The notes under the pieces were generated by a model that worked only from the letters and a program-made list of their open reading frames with translations, had not been told where the DNA came from and searched no databases. A DNA stretch of 64,000 nucleotides from Sycon ciliatum (lineage: Eukaryota > Porifera > Calcarea > Leucosolenida > Sycettidae). Within the stretch, counting starts at the first letter, position 1. Each line of letters opens with the position of its first letter. The stretch covers positions 9,360,266-9,424,265 of the forward strand of contig NC_088645.1 in the NCBI RefSeq assembly GCF_964019385.1, read 5' to 3'. Shown here in pieces: positions 24,001-35,795 of this stretch. Position numbers and translations under genes: made by a program.

Positions 24001-27000
24001 CCTCGCTGGAGCAGAAAAATCTTGTACAGACCTGAAGATGATACGGGGAGAACACATGGACAGCATTGCTGCATGATTGAATGTCTAGCGCCTAACGTCT
24101 AACATCTTGATTCTTGAACGAATGGCCTAGAAGCCTATGCTTCTAATTTCATGTGTAGTTCTACTGGTTTTGAAGCCATATTGTAGCCGGATTGAGGTAC
24201 AAGACGCACTTTGACAAATACTGGCTTGGTACTTAAATCTCTATTCATTTTGTGGTAGTACACCTGCTAAAATTGTTATAAACTACTGCACAATCTGGCC
24301 GAAATATTAACACCCTATCCATACACCACTTTGCACTCAAGGATGCACCCCCCCCCCCTCCCACACACACAAGGATGCACGCACCCCCCCCCCCCCACAC
24401 ACAAAAGCTAAATTTAATGGATTGTCCCGCTGAGATGTGGGATCTTACCTGAGGAGGCTGTGAAGTCTGAGAGTTGCTGAATTTCCTTACATGAACTAGC
24501 GAGTTGGAAAGAGTTCTTCTTCACCTATCGCAAAGCAGATAATCCAGGTACTAATTCAACGTTTTCACATAAGTCCCCTTTTCGTATCCCAATACAGTTC
24601 TGTCGGTTGCCCAAGAACGGCAGTGCCAAAAACCGAACAGGCTAGAGTTTCACCATGAACAGCATGCCAATGTATACACGGTACTCAACTGTGCATAGCA
24701 CCGGTACATGCAAAATATGAACGTTCTAGGCTACGAGGCTGACCCCAGTTCTGTGAAACCCGACAGTACCGTTCCCTAATATTTGCACGATCTCACGAGA
24801 GTTCTGATCAACTGTTGATATTGTTATACAGTATCAACTTAAAGCGGACCAAAACGAATTGGCGAGCACTGAGCACACATGCTGATTTCTTGGACACTGC
24901 AAATTTACAACTCGTTTCATTTCAAACAGTTATAATACAATAGTATGATAAGGAGCATGAGAATGCAGCAGCTCGCGGTTATGCCTAACACGTGTAGTGA
25001 GAATTTATGCTGTGCATCTGATCATGGTAGCAATACATGTAGATGAATATGGTAGCTGTGTGCGTGTGTGGACAAAAATGGAGAGTGCGTATAATTTTTG
25101 AAGAGTGTCAGTTCTACGATATCACGTTTCTGTAAGCAGTTGCAGGTGTTGGAAGCTGTTCATATTCGTACACGTGACCCTGTGCTATGCAAGCAGAAAG
25201 AAAATGTTGTAGCACTCACACTCTTCAAAATTTTAATAATAACTGAGCAGATAGCAAAAAAAGGCTTGATTGTCCTTGTTCTGCAACTGAGCAGATAATG
25301 TATAATTATGTAGCATGTACCTGTACACATTGAAATCCCCACCCTGCTAATACAGTGTTTACTATTGGTCAGCAATCGCACTCTCTTGCAGTACGATTTA
25401 TACTTCAATCTCTTAGCAGATGCATAGCAGCGCTAACATGGCTCCATGGTAGGCATTTCCGAAATCGAGAGCCGAAAACAGTGATTGCGAAGAAACTAGC
25501 CATCGTTTCTCCAATATTCAATTTTGAATTTTTGCACTGAATTCTCCGAAAATCACAGTTTTTTTGGTGCCTCTACAGCATGCAAATACAGTTTCTGAAA
25601 CCATTATACTGCAAATAAAAAAAAAGGTGACGGCCACGTTATGCATTTCTGAAATCGGTCACCAGGAAAAGAGAGACACGGAAATCAGTGGCTGTCAAGA
25701 TATCACCGAAAATGTCGCCGAATTTATAAACCTCGCACTGAATTCGGCGAAAATCGATGTTTCAGTGCCCCTATAGCGTGCATGCAAATGCACTATGTAG
25801 AACTATAATGTATACTGCGAGCGGTGGCTTCAATTACTGTTTGGAGCCCAATTTGGCCATTCTCTGAGTTTCTCTCAGCCGATCTTCTCTCAACCGATCT
25901 GAGAGAATGTCCAAGTTCAGCCATATCATAAAAAGCTGACTAGGGCGACAAAATTGTGCCAATTCGGGAAATACCTACTCCGTGGAGTGGTATATTAATA
26001 ACTCCAAGTAGCAGCATATTAAAATACTGTACTTAAAGAGAGTAGATAATCTAATCATGTACAATGTACCTGCATCTGTAGATGTGAATCTCGGTCATCC
26101 ATTCTTTGATTTAGTTCAGTTTCAAGCTGCCCAAGACGAGAATCCATATTCTGGTTACTTCGACTTTCCGATTGGGAAATACGGCTGTTCATCAGTGCAG
26201 TTTGTTGCTGTCGCACAGAGGCAAGGCCATTGTCCATTCTCTGGTTTAGCTGGCGTTGCATCGTTTGCTGTCCTGTTGCTAGATGGGATATCTTAGTTCC
26301 TTGTTGTGCGAGTTTGGTCGTGAACATTGCCTCCAGGGTGCGGTCTTTGGCTCTGAGATCGGAAACCACTTGTACTTGCTTAGTACGTGTGTTGTTCAGA
26401 TCCTCTTGTGTAGCTTGTTGTTGGGAGAGCAGTTGACTGATTTTTGCATCTTGTGTGTCAAGTCTGGTGCTGAGGCGCGCTTCAAGACGACGCAGGAAGG
26501 TCGTTATGGTGTTGGCATTTCTCTGAGATGCTCGTGCTGATTTCCTCTCAACGGTGTTGAGCCGATGATTAAACTTGGTCAGTGACGATGTCATGTTTTC
26601 GAACTCCTCGATACCAAATCCTGCAGGCAATAAAACGAAGAAAATGCAATTATCGTGCAAGTGTTCATTTTGTGAATGGGTACGTGAGTGCACATACATT
26701 GTATGCTAACGCGTGTGTCTGTGGATACCTTTTCATACAATCTTACCCACGCTGTATCCTGGCATCACGTGATTATCCAACACAACCACGCGTGTAAGTT
26801 GTCTTTCCGTGCAGACCATGCCACCGAGAAGTATTTACGCAATACATCACAATAGCTGATTTTTGCGTTCACTTTCAATGTTCGTATTGGTATCTGAATA
26901 TCACTTGACGTGACAATAAGGGTGGCAGTGAGTTTCTTTATCAAGCTACAGCAAGTAGTGGACCCAAATCGCCTGTAAATATTGAATTTTTACATTCGAT

Positions 27001-30000
27001 ATTAATCTTTGGATTCCGAAAGAGCCCGTGCAGTCAGAGTCTTACTGTGCTGGCATTGTTGTCCATAGTAGAATGGTGGGCAGTGACATACGTAATGGTG
27101 TGATCCAGATCGCTCACAACGTCCTCCGTGCATGCATGGCCTCCGTGTGATGCAGGCTGATACAACTGAAAGGAGCACAGCAAAGGAAAATACAGAGATG
27201 CCAAGACATTGGGAGTAGAGGTTCAGAATTGAGACACTGTTGACAGTAGTCCTGGAAGCTCTCATTTTGTGATTATCATCAGGAAGATCTCAACTTTGCA
27301 TCAACCATTGGAAAGATATCTACAACATTCAGGATTTGGCGCAACCTGCGTAGAAGTTGTTCTCGCCCTTAACGTTCTAAGGCGCCCGTGCTCGTGCGCG
27401 TTGAGTAACTGCCATGTTCAGGTGACTTATCAGCAGAGAATCTAGGAGTCCTTCACTCCAAAGACGGGAGATAGACTGATGAATTCTTCATCCCAGCTGC
27501 AATTGCAAGCGAATTTCAAATATTCAATTGCAGAGTGGAACACGTCTAGTACATTTCCGCGAGGCTGTAGGAACTCTGGCTGTTAAAGATGATGGCGTCC
27601 CAATATTTCTGGATTATTTTCATGGTGCTCGTGGCGGGGAAGGCATGGAGAGAGATCGCCTGGCTGACAATCTCCCAGAGACGGAAATATAAATAGTCGG
27701 CTTCCTACATGCCTAAGTGATAGCAGCACAGAGCGGCGTGCACACTACCTTTGTATTTGACGTATACATAGTCTCCGGACAGCTTCTTGTTTTGAACTTA
27801 TTAGGTCTTCTCAACAAAGGTCCGAGTTCATGGCTGAACTGATCGCATTTTTTGAACCAACGCAAAGCATCGACGTCATACGCCCCAAACCGTAGGGTAA
27901 ACACAGCAAGCTTTGATGGATAGAAAAAAACGTGTACAGAAGTAGATACTTCGAAGTACAAGTGGATTGATGGCTAGTTTATCCGGTCTGTGGAAGGAAT
28001 TATGCATGCATTCTTGCATTCGCAACTGAAGTTCATCCAGAGGAAATACTATACGTTGGTAAATATTCTGGCTCGTTCACACTGCGCCTTACCGAGTTCA
28101 CATTGTCGTCCGGCGTATCCAGGTCTACATTGACACTTGTACTGCTTCAGCTGAGGAGTGTTACCATCAACACTAGCGTACACACATTTACCACCGTGTT
28201 GGCATGGTGACGGATGTTCACACTGACCTTCTAAAAACACACCAGCCACAGCAAGGATTAAAGTATTCTAACATTGTGAGAAAGTTTGAATTCAATGTAA
28301 TCAGTCTGGGAGGTGAACTGCCAGAAAAGCGAAAAATGCCAATCCGGTTAGGACTCAAACCTTGCTTGCTTGTAATGAGCAAGGCTTTTACCATCTGAAT
28401 GAAGCACTACGGGCTCAGGTAGAGCATGGATGTTCACTTCTCTGACAGATAACGTGGAATTTGAAGTTTCTCCTCAATTCTGCAAAATTGGTCACCTTCT
28501 TTCACCTGTGGTACTACGTTCCAGAAACTGCCCATGGTTGGTTCCCGGGGAAGGGAAAGGACCCAAGGGCTAATACTGTGCATGGCACGTGTTGTGAACT
28601 GCCTTTGGATTGAAAACCTTTTCAGTACGTTCGCCGTTTTCTACGGGTGGTCCCAAAGCTCAGATGGTTAAAGCATTCTCATGACAACACAACGTCCCAT
28701 AATCAATTTCTGTTGGGTAGGCAATGCTTTCTTTCCTCTTTTTTTCATGTCTTGCGGTATCCTTTCAATTTGTTCCAAAGATAGAGACCCTTTTCATTTA
28801 CCTTTGTTAGCATGTTCCTCTTTTCTTCATGTCTTGCGGTATCCTTTCAATTTGTTTAAAAGATTGAGATCCTTTTCATTCACCTTTGTTAGCATGTTCC
28901 AGAAGCTTGCCATGGTTGGCCCCCGTGGAGGGAAAAGACCCCACTGGAATTAGTATGGGTGTCACGTGTCACGAGCTGCCTTTGGGATAAAAGCGCCTTA
29001 TGGGATTGGCATGATCCGATCGCTCACATGGTTAGAGTATTGCTTACGACAAACAAGGCTCAATGGTCGAATCCTGATGTAATGGGCGCGGGTAAGCATC
29101 TTTCTCGGTCTTTTCAAGCAGTTCACAACACTATTGTTACTAGTGTTGGGTTCATGTCGTTACATAGACGTATAAGGCGATGAGAAAATAAGGAAATTGT
29201 GAAGCATCACTGTCCCCCTGTTTGTGGATGTCAGAGCAGATCATTCTCAATTCGGTACACTCATTCCAGCACAAAGCGTTTTGGAATAGAACCATTTCAC
29301 GGTTTCTGATACAGGCTTTTCTAGTCATCACTAAAGATGAATTGGATTCTTAATCTGTGTGATTCATTTAAAAATCACAACTCTACTTACTACATGCACA
29401 GGGGCACGTACCAGCACATGTAGCAAATCTTGACACTCTCTCATCCCCGCCAAGGATAGCAGACAGTAGCAACTTGCTCGTTGTCGAAAGCGTCCGCTGA
29501 TCAACGGGTGGCAAGAATTCACCCATCAGTTGTTCGTACCTCCTCGTGGACTGATCATTGTCATTAGGGAACGAATGACGTAACCATGACGTCATGCATG
29601 TATCTACAGGAATAAAAAATATCAATGGGGCACAGCATGACCCTAACTATTTTACTCTGGAGTTCGTGTAACTGAGTGCATGTGTGGACACAATGACTGA
29701 ATAGATAAGAATAAGAGTGTTGGTGCAGAAATAGTTACTGGTAATACCAATACGGATTGTATGTTATTGTACTTTTCTGTCACACACCAGAACAAACAGC
29801 ATTGCTTCCACTACACTGCATATCAATAGAATAAGCCTCTGGTTAAAAACGCACCGCCGATAGGCAAGCATCTATACCTCATTAAATCTATAACCACTTC
29901 CTGCAAAAATATTCGAAATTTTGTTATTGATATTCAATCGAGAAGCAATTTCGAGGCATCTTGCAGCTTCCTTAGTAGAGAGTAGTTGTGTGGCCAGACC

Positions 30001-31741
30001 CATTCCCACAGCACTGCGTACGACGACGGCAATTGTGCCGAAACGTTGTACGTAAAAGGAATCGGTTCGGTTTGCAGTGCTGTGGGAATGGATGTGTCCA
30101 CCCAACTACTCTCTGTTATCCAATCGCTTAGAAATCCATGTTATGAGAAAATGGGGGTGGGGATCTGCCTGCGCCAAGTCCCGAAGTCATAATCTCAAAT
30201 TGATCAAGCCAATTTTCATTATTCGAAAAGCCTAGAGGGCTGGGCTTTTGATTGGAACGCACAGCAGAGACGTCCTTAAAGAATAAGGCTGTGTTCCCAA
30301 CTGGCGGGTAGATGCGGTACGCTTGCGGTTCATGTGTGCCCAAACGCGCGCTCAAGATTTCACAAAAAACAGCAATGCGAGTCGTATTTAGCGCGCGCGC
30401 GCGCGACACCTTCGAGTACAATTTGTTGACCCCGCCAGTCAAAGTGACTGGCATGTACGCTGGTACGCGCCGAAAATTCCAACATGCTGGAAATTCCATT
30501 TCGGCGCGTTTCCGTACGCATGGCGCCCCAAAAGCCAACAAAAATACGCACAAACGCGTCGTTGCACGCGTACACGCGACAGTTGCATTTACCAAAATGG
30601 AACTGCTGTTGTAACTAGTGACAGAAATTTTGTGTGTTTTAGGAGTATCATGTCCCTGTGTCCAACGCGTATAATGAGTTAAGCTGTGTTCACAACTGCC
30701 GCTTGTGAGCGTGAAACCACGCGTTTGTGCGTATTTTGCTGGCTTTTGGGGCGCCGTGCGTACGGAAACGCGCCGAAATGGAAACTCCAACATGTTGGAA
30801 TTTTCAGCGCGTACCAGCATACATGCCAGTCACTTTGACTGGCGGGGTCAAAAAATAAGTACTCGAAGGTGTCGCACGCGCTAAATACGACTCGGATAGC
30901 TGTTTTTTGTGAAAGCTTGATCGCGCGCGCGCGCGTATAGGCACGCATGAACCGCAAGCGTACCGCGTACATGCGCCAGCTGTGAACACAGCTTTAAAGC
31001 TGTGTTCACAACTGGCGCGTTTACTATCAGGTTGGTAACCATCAACTGCGGTGAGAAATGTTTCGTCCTGTCCATTATAGAAGAGGCCCAAAAGTGTGCT
31101 CCTATTCAAAGATGTAACCCTTGAAATGCGGAGTGTCGACAAACATTATTGTAGCCATGATTAGAATCAGGAGTACATAGCCCTCCAGAGTGTGCAACTC
31201 CGGCATGCAGTGGTGTCCAGAGACTGCAGGCGGAACTGCAAGTCAACGACACTAAAGCGTCCCTCCCGCCCCCCCCCCCCCCCCCACAAATCTCATTGTC
31301 TAGCTTTGTGATATTTTCGTTTCCTGTAAAAACTTGATATGCACTATAAAGAGTGCAAAGGATTCCACGAGCGTTTTTCGTGGTTAGTCCCTTTGAGCTT
31401 TATAGGCAAATCCAGGTACTGCCAATTTAGACATGGACGCAGTGCGTACTATCCCGCATCCTGCTTTGACCAATTAGCCATGCACACCAATACGATCTGC
31501 GGGTAGATCAATTATACGTGCTTCACCAGATATACATGTTTTAGGCTATGATCTGACATTCATTCATTCATTTCTCGAGACTGCAGATCATGATACTCTT
31601 ACCAGAGGTTCCACTTTGAATGGGCGAGCGCGTCGCTCCGTCAGCTCCAACTACTCTCTGCCCTGAACTCAGCGTCACGACAGTGCACAAGAAAACCAGG
31701 AGCACCACCAGCTGGTGCCCATTCCATGTCATTCGCCCCAT
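21009..31741 (-). CDS. Gene B: secreted EGF / coiled-coil / fibrinogen-like protein with CPC-CC-PWF C-terminal domain
   Basis: Nine exons with matching GT/AG sites and phases, 5' to 3': 31603-31741, 29412-29603, 28093-28230, 27046-27165, 26070-26620, 24449-24524, 23982-24031, 22016-22228, 21009-21458 (stop TAA), giving 642 aa. Residues 1-~29 are a signal peptide; ~47-110 a short cysteine-bearing helical region (DTCMTSWLRHSF); ~111-156 and ~157-196 two EGF-like modules; ~197-380 a Q/R-rich coiled coil with repeated NQRMD and an NMTS glycosylation site; ~381-493 a fibrinogen-like core (SCKEIQ, GLYKI, VYCDMDHYGGGWTR); ~494-642 a domain with CPC, FVGSHYYC, TCC and MPWF. Introns 1-4 and 6 are phase 1; introns 5, 7 and 8 are phase 0. 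The protein is probably an extracellular multimer in recognition or matrix; that role is inference. I know similar C-terminal halves only as uncharacterised marine invertebrate proteins. Confidence 0.85.
22295..22502. mobile_element. MITE, TAGGC family, with empty site in gene A
   Basis: 208 bp, inverted relative to 16038-16284. TGGTGTGT flanks both sides (22287-22294 and 22503-22510), while gene A at about 3492-3499 has one TGGTGTGT and no insert. The ends are AGGCATATGCGGATAATG and CCGCCAATGCCTAGCAC. Confidence 0.8.
22981..23045 (+). mobile_element. tRNA-derived SINE head
   Basis: GGCCTTGTGGTTATGAATGC (A-box-like) followed after about 30 bases by GTGAGTTCAAATCCCA (B-box-like). It lies in a gene B block (about 22730-23730) absent from gene A, so it arrived with or inside a B-specific insertion. 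Confidence 0.55.
25100..25233 (+). mobile_element. Penelope-type tail fragment in gene B intron
   Basis: Sister of 5572-5705: encodes QLQVLEAVHIR...LCKQKENVVALTLF on the plus strand. Presence in both halves dates the insertion before the duplication. Confidence 0.6.
28345..28404 (-). mobile_element. tRNA-derived SINE head (gene B copy)
   Basis: Duplicate of 8866-8925, with the same A-box-like and B-box-like pair read on the minus strand. Confidence 0.5.
29012..29086 (+). mobile_element. tRNA-derived SINE head (gene B copy)
   Basis: Duplicate of 9451-9525, with the same CACATGGTTAGAGTATTGC and GGTCGAATCCTG boxes. Confidence 0.5.
30285..30586. mobile_element. MITE, AAGCTGTGTTC family, copy B1
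   Basis: Counterpart of A1 in the same orientation. Its right end stops at the inversion breakpoint, just after GCGACAGTT. Confidence 0.7.
30587..31019. other. ~430-bp inverted segment carrying MITE copy B2
   Basis: Compared with gene A, the block holding the second MITE (here 30681-30994, reversed) and the ~95-bp spacer between it and the downstream intron sequence is inverted. The right boundary keeps 25 bp of a MITE end, which in A belongs to the junction of A1 and A2. TTTACTATCAGG follows in both copies. Confidence 0.8.
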
Positions 31742-31822
31742 CTCACGTCCAGTTCTCCAGCGATCAAAACCGGGAATAGAGTAGACCGGTAGTTCTAGAA
31801 ATCTTTCTGCCCTACGTCAACA

Positions 31823-32172
31823 CTCAGATTCTGTTGTGAAACGGGTTCAGCCGAGCGGAACGTAATGAGACTATTCAGATGAGGTGACTGACGTCTGCAC
31901 TCTCTACTTCTACAATTCTAGTAATAGTCTTCGCGCAACTGTGCGACTGAGCTCGAATGCTTGCGCGCTCCAGTAACGGTGGTGGCCGTATGTGTCTCGG
32001 ATCCAACATGCACTGTCAAACTGCAATGCCATGGCTGTGGTCCATGAGGTTCCTGACACACTGACACACTGACACACTGACACACTGACACACTGAAACA
32101 CTGGGTACTACATGTAGTAGAATGATTCTACATGATTGTAGCTGCTTTGCCACGGAGTCGCACACTGAAACA
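31823..32172 (-). promoter_or_regulatory. Conserved 5' flank of gene B
   Basis: Near-identical to 12796-13140 of gene A and similar to gene C, including the ACACTGAC tandem array at about 32055-32103. It probably contains promoter and leader sequence; no specific element can be placed. Confidence 0.45.
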
Positions 32173-32427
32173 CATTTGCAGTGGTGACCTGTCAGTTGGA
32201 CTCGCATAGGTTTTGCGCTGTGGGCAATCTGGCAATCTCGACATGATCACTATTCATATTCAAATATGGCATGCCTCATTTCCTCACAGACAAGTGCCCT
32301 GAATAGGCATTGGCGGATAACGCGCGAACAGGTGGCAGATTCTGCTCGAAAAGGTGGCAGATTCTGCTCGAAAAGGTGGCAGATTCTGCTCTAAAAGCAG
32401 TGAAATTGGCAGAACCTTAAAAACCTT

Positions 32428-34624
32428 CCAACAGCACCTCTCTAACTTTGCTATCGGCTACAACAACCGGAAACATTCCAACCCAACATCCTCGACATCT
32501 AGTCCCCCATGGGTGACACGGTCCCTCGTATCTGAAGTGAAGCGCAAGCGTGATCTTTTCAGCATCTACAAGAAATTCCCAACGCCGGTTAACCGGGAGG
32601 CTTACCGAGTTCAACGCAACTTCGTCAAGCACCTTTCTCGTACCTCACACCGCTCCTTTCTAAACTCTCTTTCTGCAACACTCTCCTCCCCCGATCGCCC
32701 ATCACTCCACCAATTCATTCGCAACCAGTGCCGCGGGACCTCCCGCGCGCCAATCCAGTACCTGACGGACTCCCATGGCAACCGCCAGCACGATGTGAAG
32801 GCGATTGCAGACACACTGAACAAGCAGTTTGTTTCATCCGGCATTCCGGAAGATCCGAATTGGGTCATTCCATCGCTGTCCCCAGCCCCTGAACTTAGCG
32901 CACCACTCACACGCGTCGTTACCACGACTGCTACCGTCTGTAAGCACCTCAAACTCCTGAAGAATTGTAAGTCCCCTGGCGAAGATGGCATACCCAATGA
33001 GGTTCTCAAATGGCTTGCGCCATCTCTGTCCTATCCCTTGTGCCTGCTCTTTAACATGTCATATCGTACAGGAGTATTTCCGTCCGTCTGGAAATCTGCT
33101 GTTATCGTCCCGATCTATAAGAAAGGCCAACGCTCTCAGGCTGGCAACTACAGACCAATCTCTCTCCTTCCCGCTGTGTCCAAGGTCTGTGAACGTATTT
33201 TCTTTGAGTCTCTGTACTGCCACGTCACCCCAGCGCTTTCACCATCTCAATCCGGTTTCTGCCGTGGAGACTCCACAACTTTCCAACTAACACGTCTAGT
33301 ACAAGACATCTACACCCAGCGGAACCTCAGGCGGCATGTTGGCATCGTGTTCTTTGACCTAGCGAAAGCTTTCGACACCGTCTGGCATCGTGGTCTGCTT
33401 GCAAAGCTAGAGTCCGTCTTCTTGGTACACGGTCCAGCCCTGCAATGGCTCTCATCCTATCTTTCCTGCCGCCACCAGACTGTCAGAGTATCTACCTCCC
33501 TATCAGACCCATTACTAGTCGTGTCTGGGGTACCCCAGGGGTCCATACTTGGGCCGCTCCTATTTCTACTGTACGTTAATGACTTGCCAGCCCTTGTACC
33601 AAATGTAAGTCTTTTTGCTGACGACACTGCTCTGATGTGCTCCGACAGCTCGGCAGACAACCTCACGGCCTCCATGCAGTCCGGGGTCAACGCTACAGTA
33701 ACATGGATGGAAACCTGGAAACTGAAGCCTAACCTCGCCAAAACCGAGGCCATGTTCTTCTCTCCCTCGCCCCCCACTCAACTTCTGTATTTTCCTGGTC
33801 TAAATAGTACACCTATTAAAGTTGTTAACGAGCACAAGCACCTGGGCGTTATTCTCAACCGCCAACTCTCCTGGTCTCCACAAGTCCAGTCTGTGTGCAA
33901 GCGTGCGAGTGCGTCCTTAGGTATGCTACAACCCCACTGCCAACACTTGAATGATAACTGCAGAAAATTGTTCTTTAAGTCGTACATTTTGCCTATATTT
34001 GACTATTGCGATATAGCTTGGTGCGGGTTGTCTCAGACTTTACTCCACAGACTGGAGGTACATCAACGCTTGCTTCTGAAAATTCTGTTTCGAAAAGACC
34101 AAACATTTGCCTCCCTTTGTCTTTATAAACTTGCTTCCACGCACCCTCTTCTTGCCCGACATCAGCAGCATCTTTGTATCCTTGTGCAAAAAATCTTCCT
34201 AGCTCAAGTCCCGAAACATATTGCCAAGTACAACTGGTTTGTTACCACTAGACCAACACGCAATGCCTTATCACTGCCCCGAGCTAGTTCCTCTCTGTTT
34301 TTGAAATCCCCTTTCTTCTCAGCATACTCCCTTTGGTCTAACCTGCCTACTAGCATTAAGACATGCCAGGATATCAGGAAATTCACAGTCCAGCTTTCCA
34401 CACTGTCTCATCCGAAGTGATCCCAGGTATTATTAATGTGCCTCCCTTTCTTTTTCTCTCCCTATCTCCTTTCCCTCTCTGACAGCATCTTTCTTTTTTT
34501 CCCTTTTAGCTTGCCGTGGTTGGCTATCACCTGACCTCTCATGTTTATTGGCAGTCTTCGGACGGGCCAGGAGATGTTTAATAAATAAATAAATAAATAA
34601 ATACTTCAGTAAATAAAAATAAAT
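32428..34624 (+). mobile_element. 5'-truncated LINE (Jockey/CR1/L2 group), recent insertion
   Basis: About 2.2 kb with an uninterrupted reverse-transcriptase frame, ~155-bp 3' UTR and an (AAAT)n tail at 34580-34624. AAACCTT at 32421-32427 and 34625-34631 is the 7-bp target duplication. The element starts in the linker between endonuclease and reverse transcriptase, so the endonuclease is missing. The undisturbed frame, short duplication and clean tail indicate youth. Confidence 0.92.
32429..34420 (+). CDS. LINE reverse transcriptase (ORF2 C-terminal part)
   Basis: About 663 residues from the LINE itself. Motifs in order: pre-RT linker (PPWVTRSLVSEVKRKRD); SPGEDGIPNEVLK; YRPISLLPAVSKVCERI; QSGFCRGDSTTFQL; FDLAKAFDTVWH; SGVPQGSILGPLLFLLYVND; catalytic FADDTALM; HKHLGVILNRQLSW; thumb and C-terminal DYCDIAWCGL; and a closing LWSNLPTSI region typical of CR1/Jockey-type ORF2. 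All catalytic aspartates are visible. No upstream endonuclease and no ATG at the true 5' end; the open frame runs 25 codons back into the MITE, so any product would be chimeric. It probably cannot move alone. Confidence 0.9.
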   Translation, partial: QQHLSNFAIGYNNRKHSNPTSSTSSPPWVTRSLVSEVKRKRDLFSIYKKFPTPVNREAYRVQRNFVKHLSRTSHRSFLNSLSATLSSPDRPSLHQFIRNQCRGTSRAPIQYLTDSHGNRQHDVKAIADTLNKQFVSSGIPEDPNWVIPSLSPAPELSAPLTRVVTTTATVCKHLKLLKNCKSPGEDGIPNEVLKWLAPSLSYPLCLLFNMSYRTGVFPSVWKSAVIVPIYKKGQRSQAGNYRPISLLPAVSKVCERIFFESLYCHVTPALSPSQSGFCRGDSTTFQLTRLVQDIYTQRNLRRHVGIVFFDLAKAFDTVWHRGLLAKLESVFLVHGPALQWLSSYLSCRHQTVRVSTSLSDPLLVVSGVPQGSILGPLLFLLYVNDLPALVPNVSLFADDTALMCSDSSADNLTASMQSGVNATVTWMETWKLKPNLAKTEAMFFSPSPPTQLLYFPGLNSTPIKVVNEHKHLGVILNRQLSWSPQVQSVCKRASASLGMLQPHCQHLNDNCRKLFFKSYILPIFDYCDIAWCGLSQTLLHRLEVHQRLLLKILFRKDQTFASLCLYKLASTHPLLARHQQHLCILVQKIFLAQVPKHIAKYNWFVTTRPTRNALSLPRASSSLFLKSPFFSAYSLWSNLPTSIKTCQDIRKFTVQLSTLSHPK

Positions 34625-34996
34625 AAACCTTATGGCGGGCAATTACTCGAATTCTGCTCAATTTCATTATCCACATACCAAACATGCATGAAAATTACCA
34701 GAAAAAGTACCGAATTCTGCCAATTTTTCTGCCGGCATTATCCGCAACGGCCTAGCCTTCAATAGAGGTGTTTAGAAGGCGGACGAACGTTGGTGACCAT
34801 TTCTATTTATTTATTTATTTTGACCTGCAACTTCCTGGTGCCGAAAGGCGGGCTCACGCCCCTACATGGCTAATTTTCCTGGTCTAACCCCCAAGACGAA
34901 AATGATAGTAGCCGACTGGCCGAAATTATTATTATTTTTAATATTTTAAGGATTCTCCAATGCCAACACGTAGCCCTTTCCCAAAGGTGCTCGCCC

Positions 34997-35390
34997 TGTA
35001 CATATGCGTATTTGTACTTGATCAGAGGTACTAGTGTCCAGTTGACGATGAAACCATGGCATATCTGTGTTGTCACAACAAGTACCACTAGCACCAGCAG
35101 AACATTGACTAGTGTTGCTCTATGCATGGTTGGCTGGGCTGAATGTCCAGGGCCTGTAATCAGGTCCTTGATCAGCGCAATATTAGTGGCTACCAACAAA
35201 TGATGGAGGTGGTGGACGGGGTTGTGAGCTACAAGGACAGTGAACCGCTGAGCCATGATCACCTAAACCAGCTGCGTATGTCCTTAGATGACGCATTGGA
35301 GAACCATGTGTGATAGAGACACCATCCACGTATCAGCTATTCAATGGGACACTACCAGAACTTCCGGTGCCAACGAACGAATCCAAAGTT
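34997..35390 (-). pseudogene. Decayed last exon (CPC/CC/PWF domain)
   Basis: Duplicate of 16585-16965 with the same loss of frame and truncated end after QIRICT. Part of the spacer duplication, not attached to upstream exons. Confidence 0.75.
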
Positions 35391-35445
35391 AAATCCAGAA
35401 ATACAAAAAAGAGAGAGAGCATGCTACGTTATGTGCAGCTAGAGG

Positions 35446-35795
35446 TACCGTACTCGCTCGATTGGTGCCCCCGGGACACCAAGTTTTAAACGTCCATCAC
35501 AGATGGGGCACTATTCAGGAGAGGGCATTATTCAAGAGAGATAATTAGTTTCTCAATGCTGGTACATTTACGTTATCCCGAACAAAACAAAGAAGACAAA
35601 GAAAAGCATAGCCTAAAGTTTAATGTTAACTATCACGACTCGACAGAAAGAGCAACCAGAACTGCGATTTCGATCCTGAAACCACCAGTTCAATGACATA
35701 GACAAGCCCATCACCAAACGTGGACATGTGCTTCGTTACAAGTCTGTGGGGGGGGGGCACTATTCAAGAGGGGCTCTAATCCTGCGAGTCCGGTA
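35446..35795. mobile_element. MITE with TACCGTACTCGC ends (duplicate copy)
   Basis: Sister of 17030-17408, slightly shorter because it has fewer subterminal repeats, with a G tract near 35749-35757. Confidence 0.7.

Larger units (their letters stand above)
32304..34754. mobile_element. MITE (TAGGC family) split by a LINE
   Basis: Left part 32304-32427 and right part 34625-34754 together match 16038-16284. Ends are TAGGCATTGGCGGATAAC and TTATCCGCAACGGCCTA. It is the duplicate of the 16-kb copy, so the LINE arrived after the large duplication. Confidence 0.85.
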
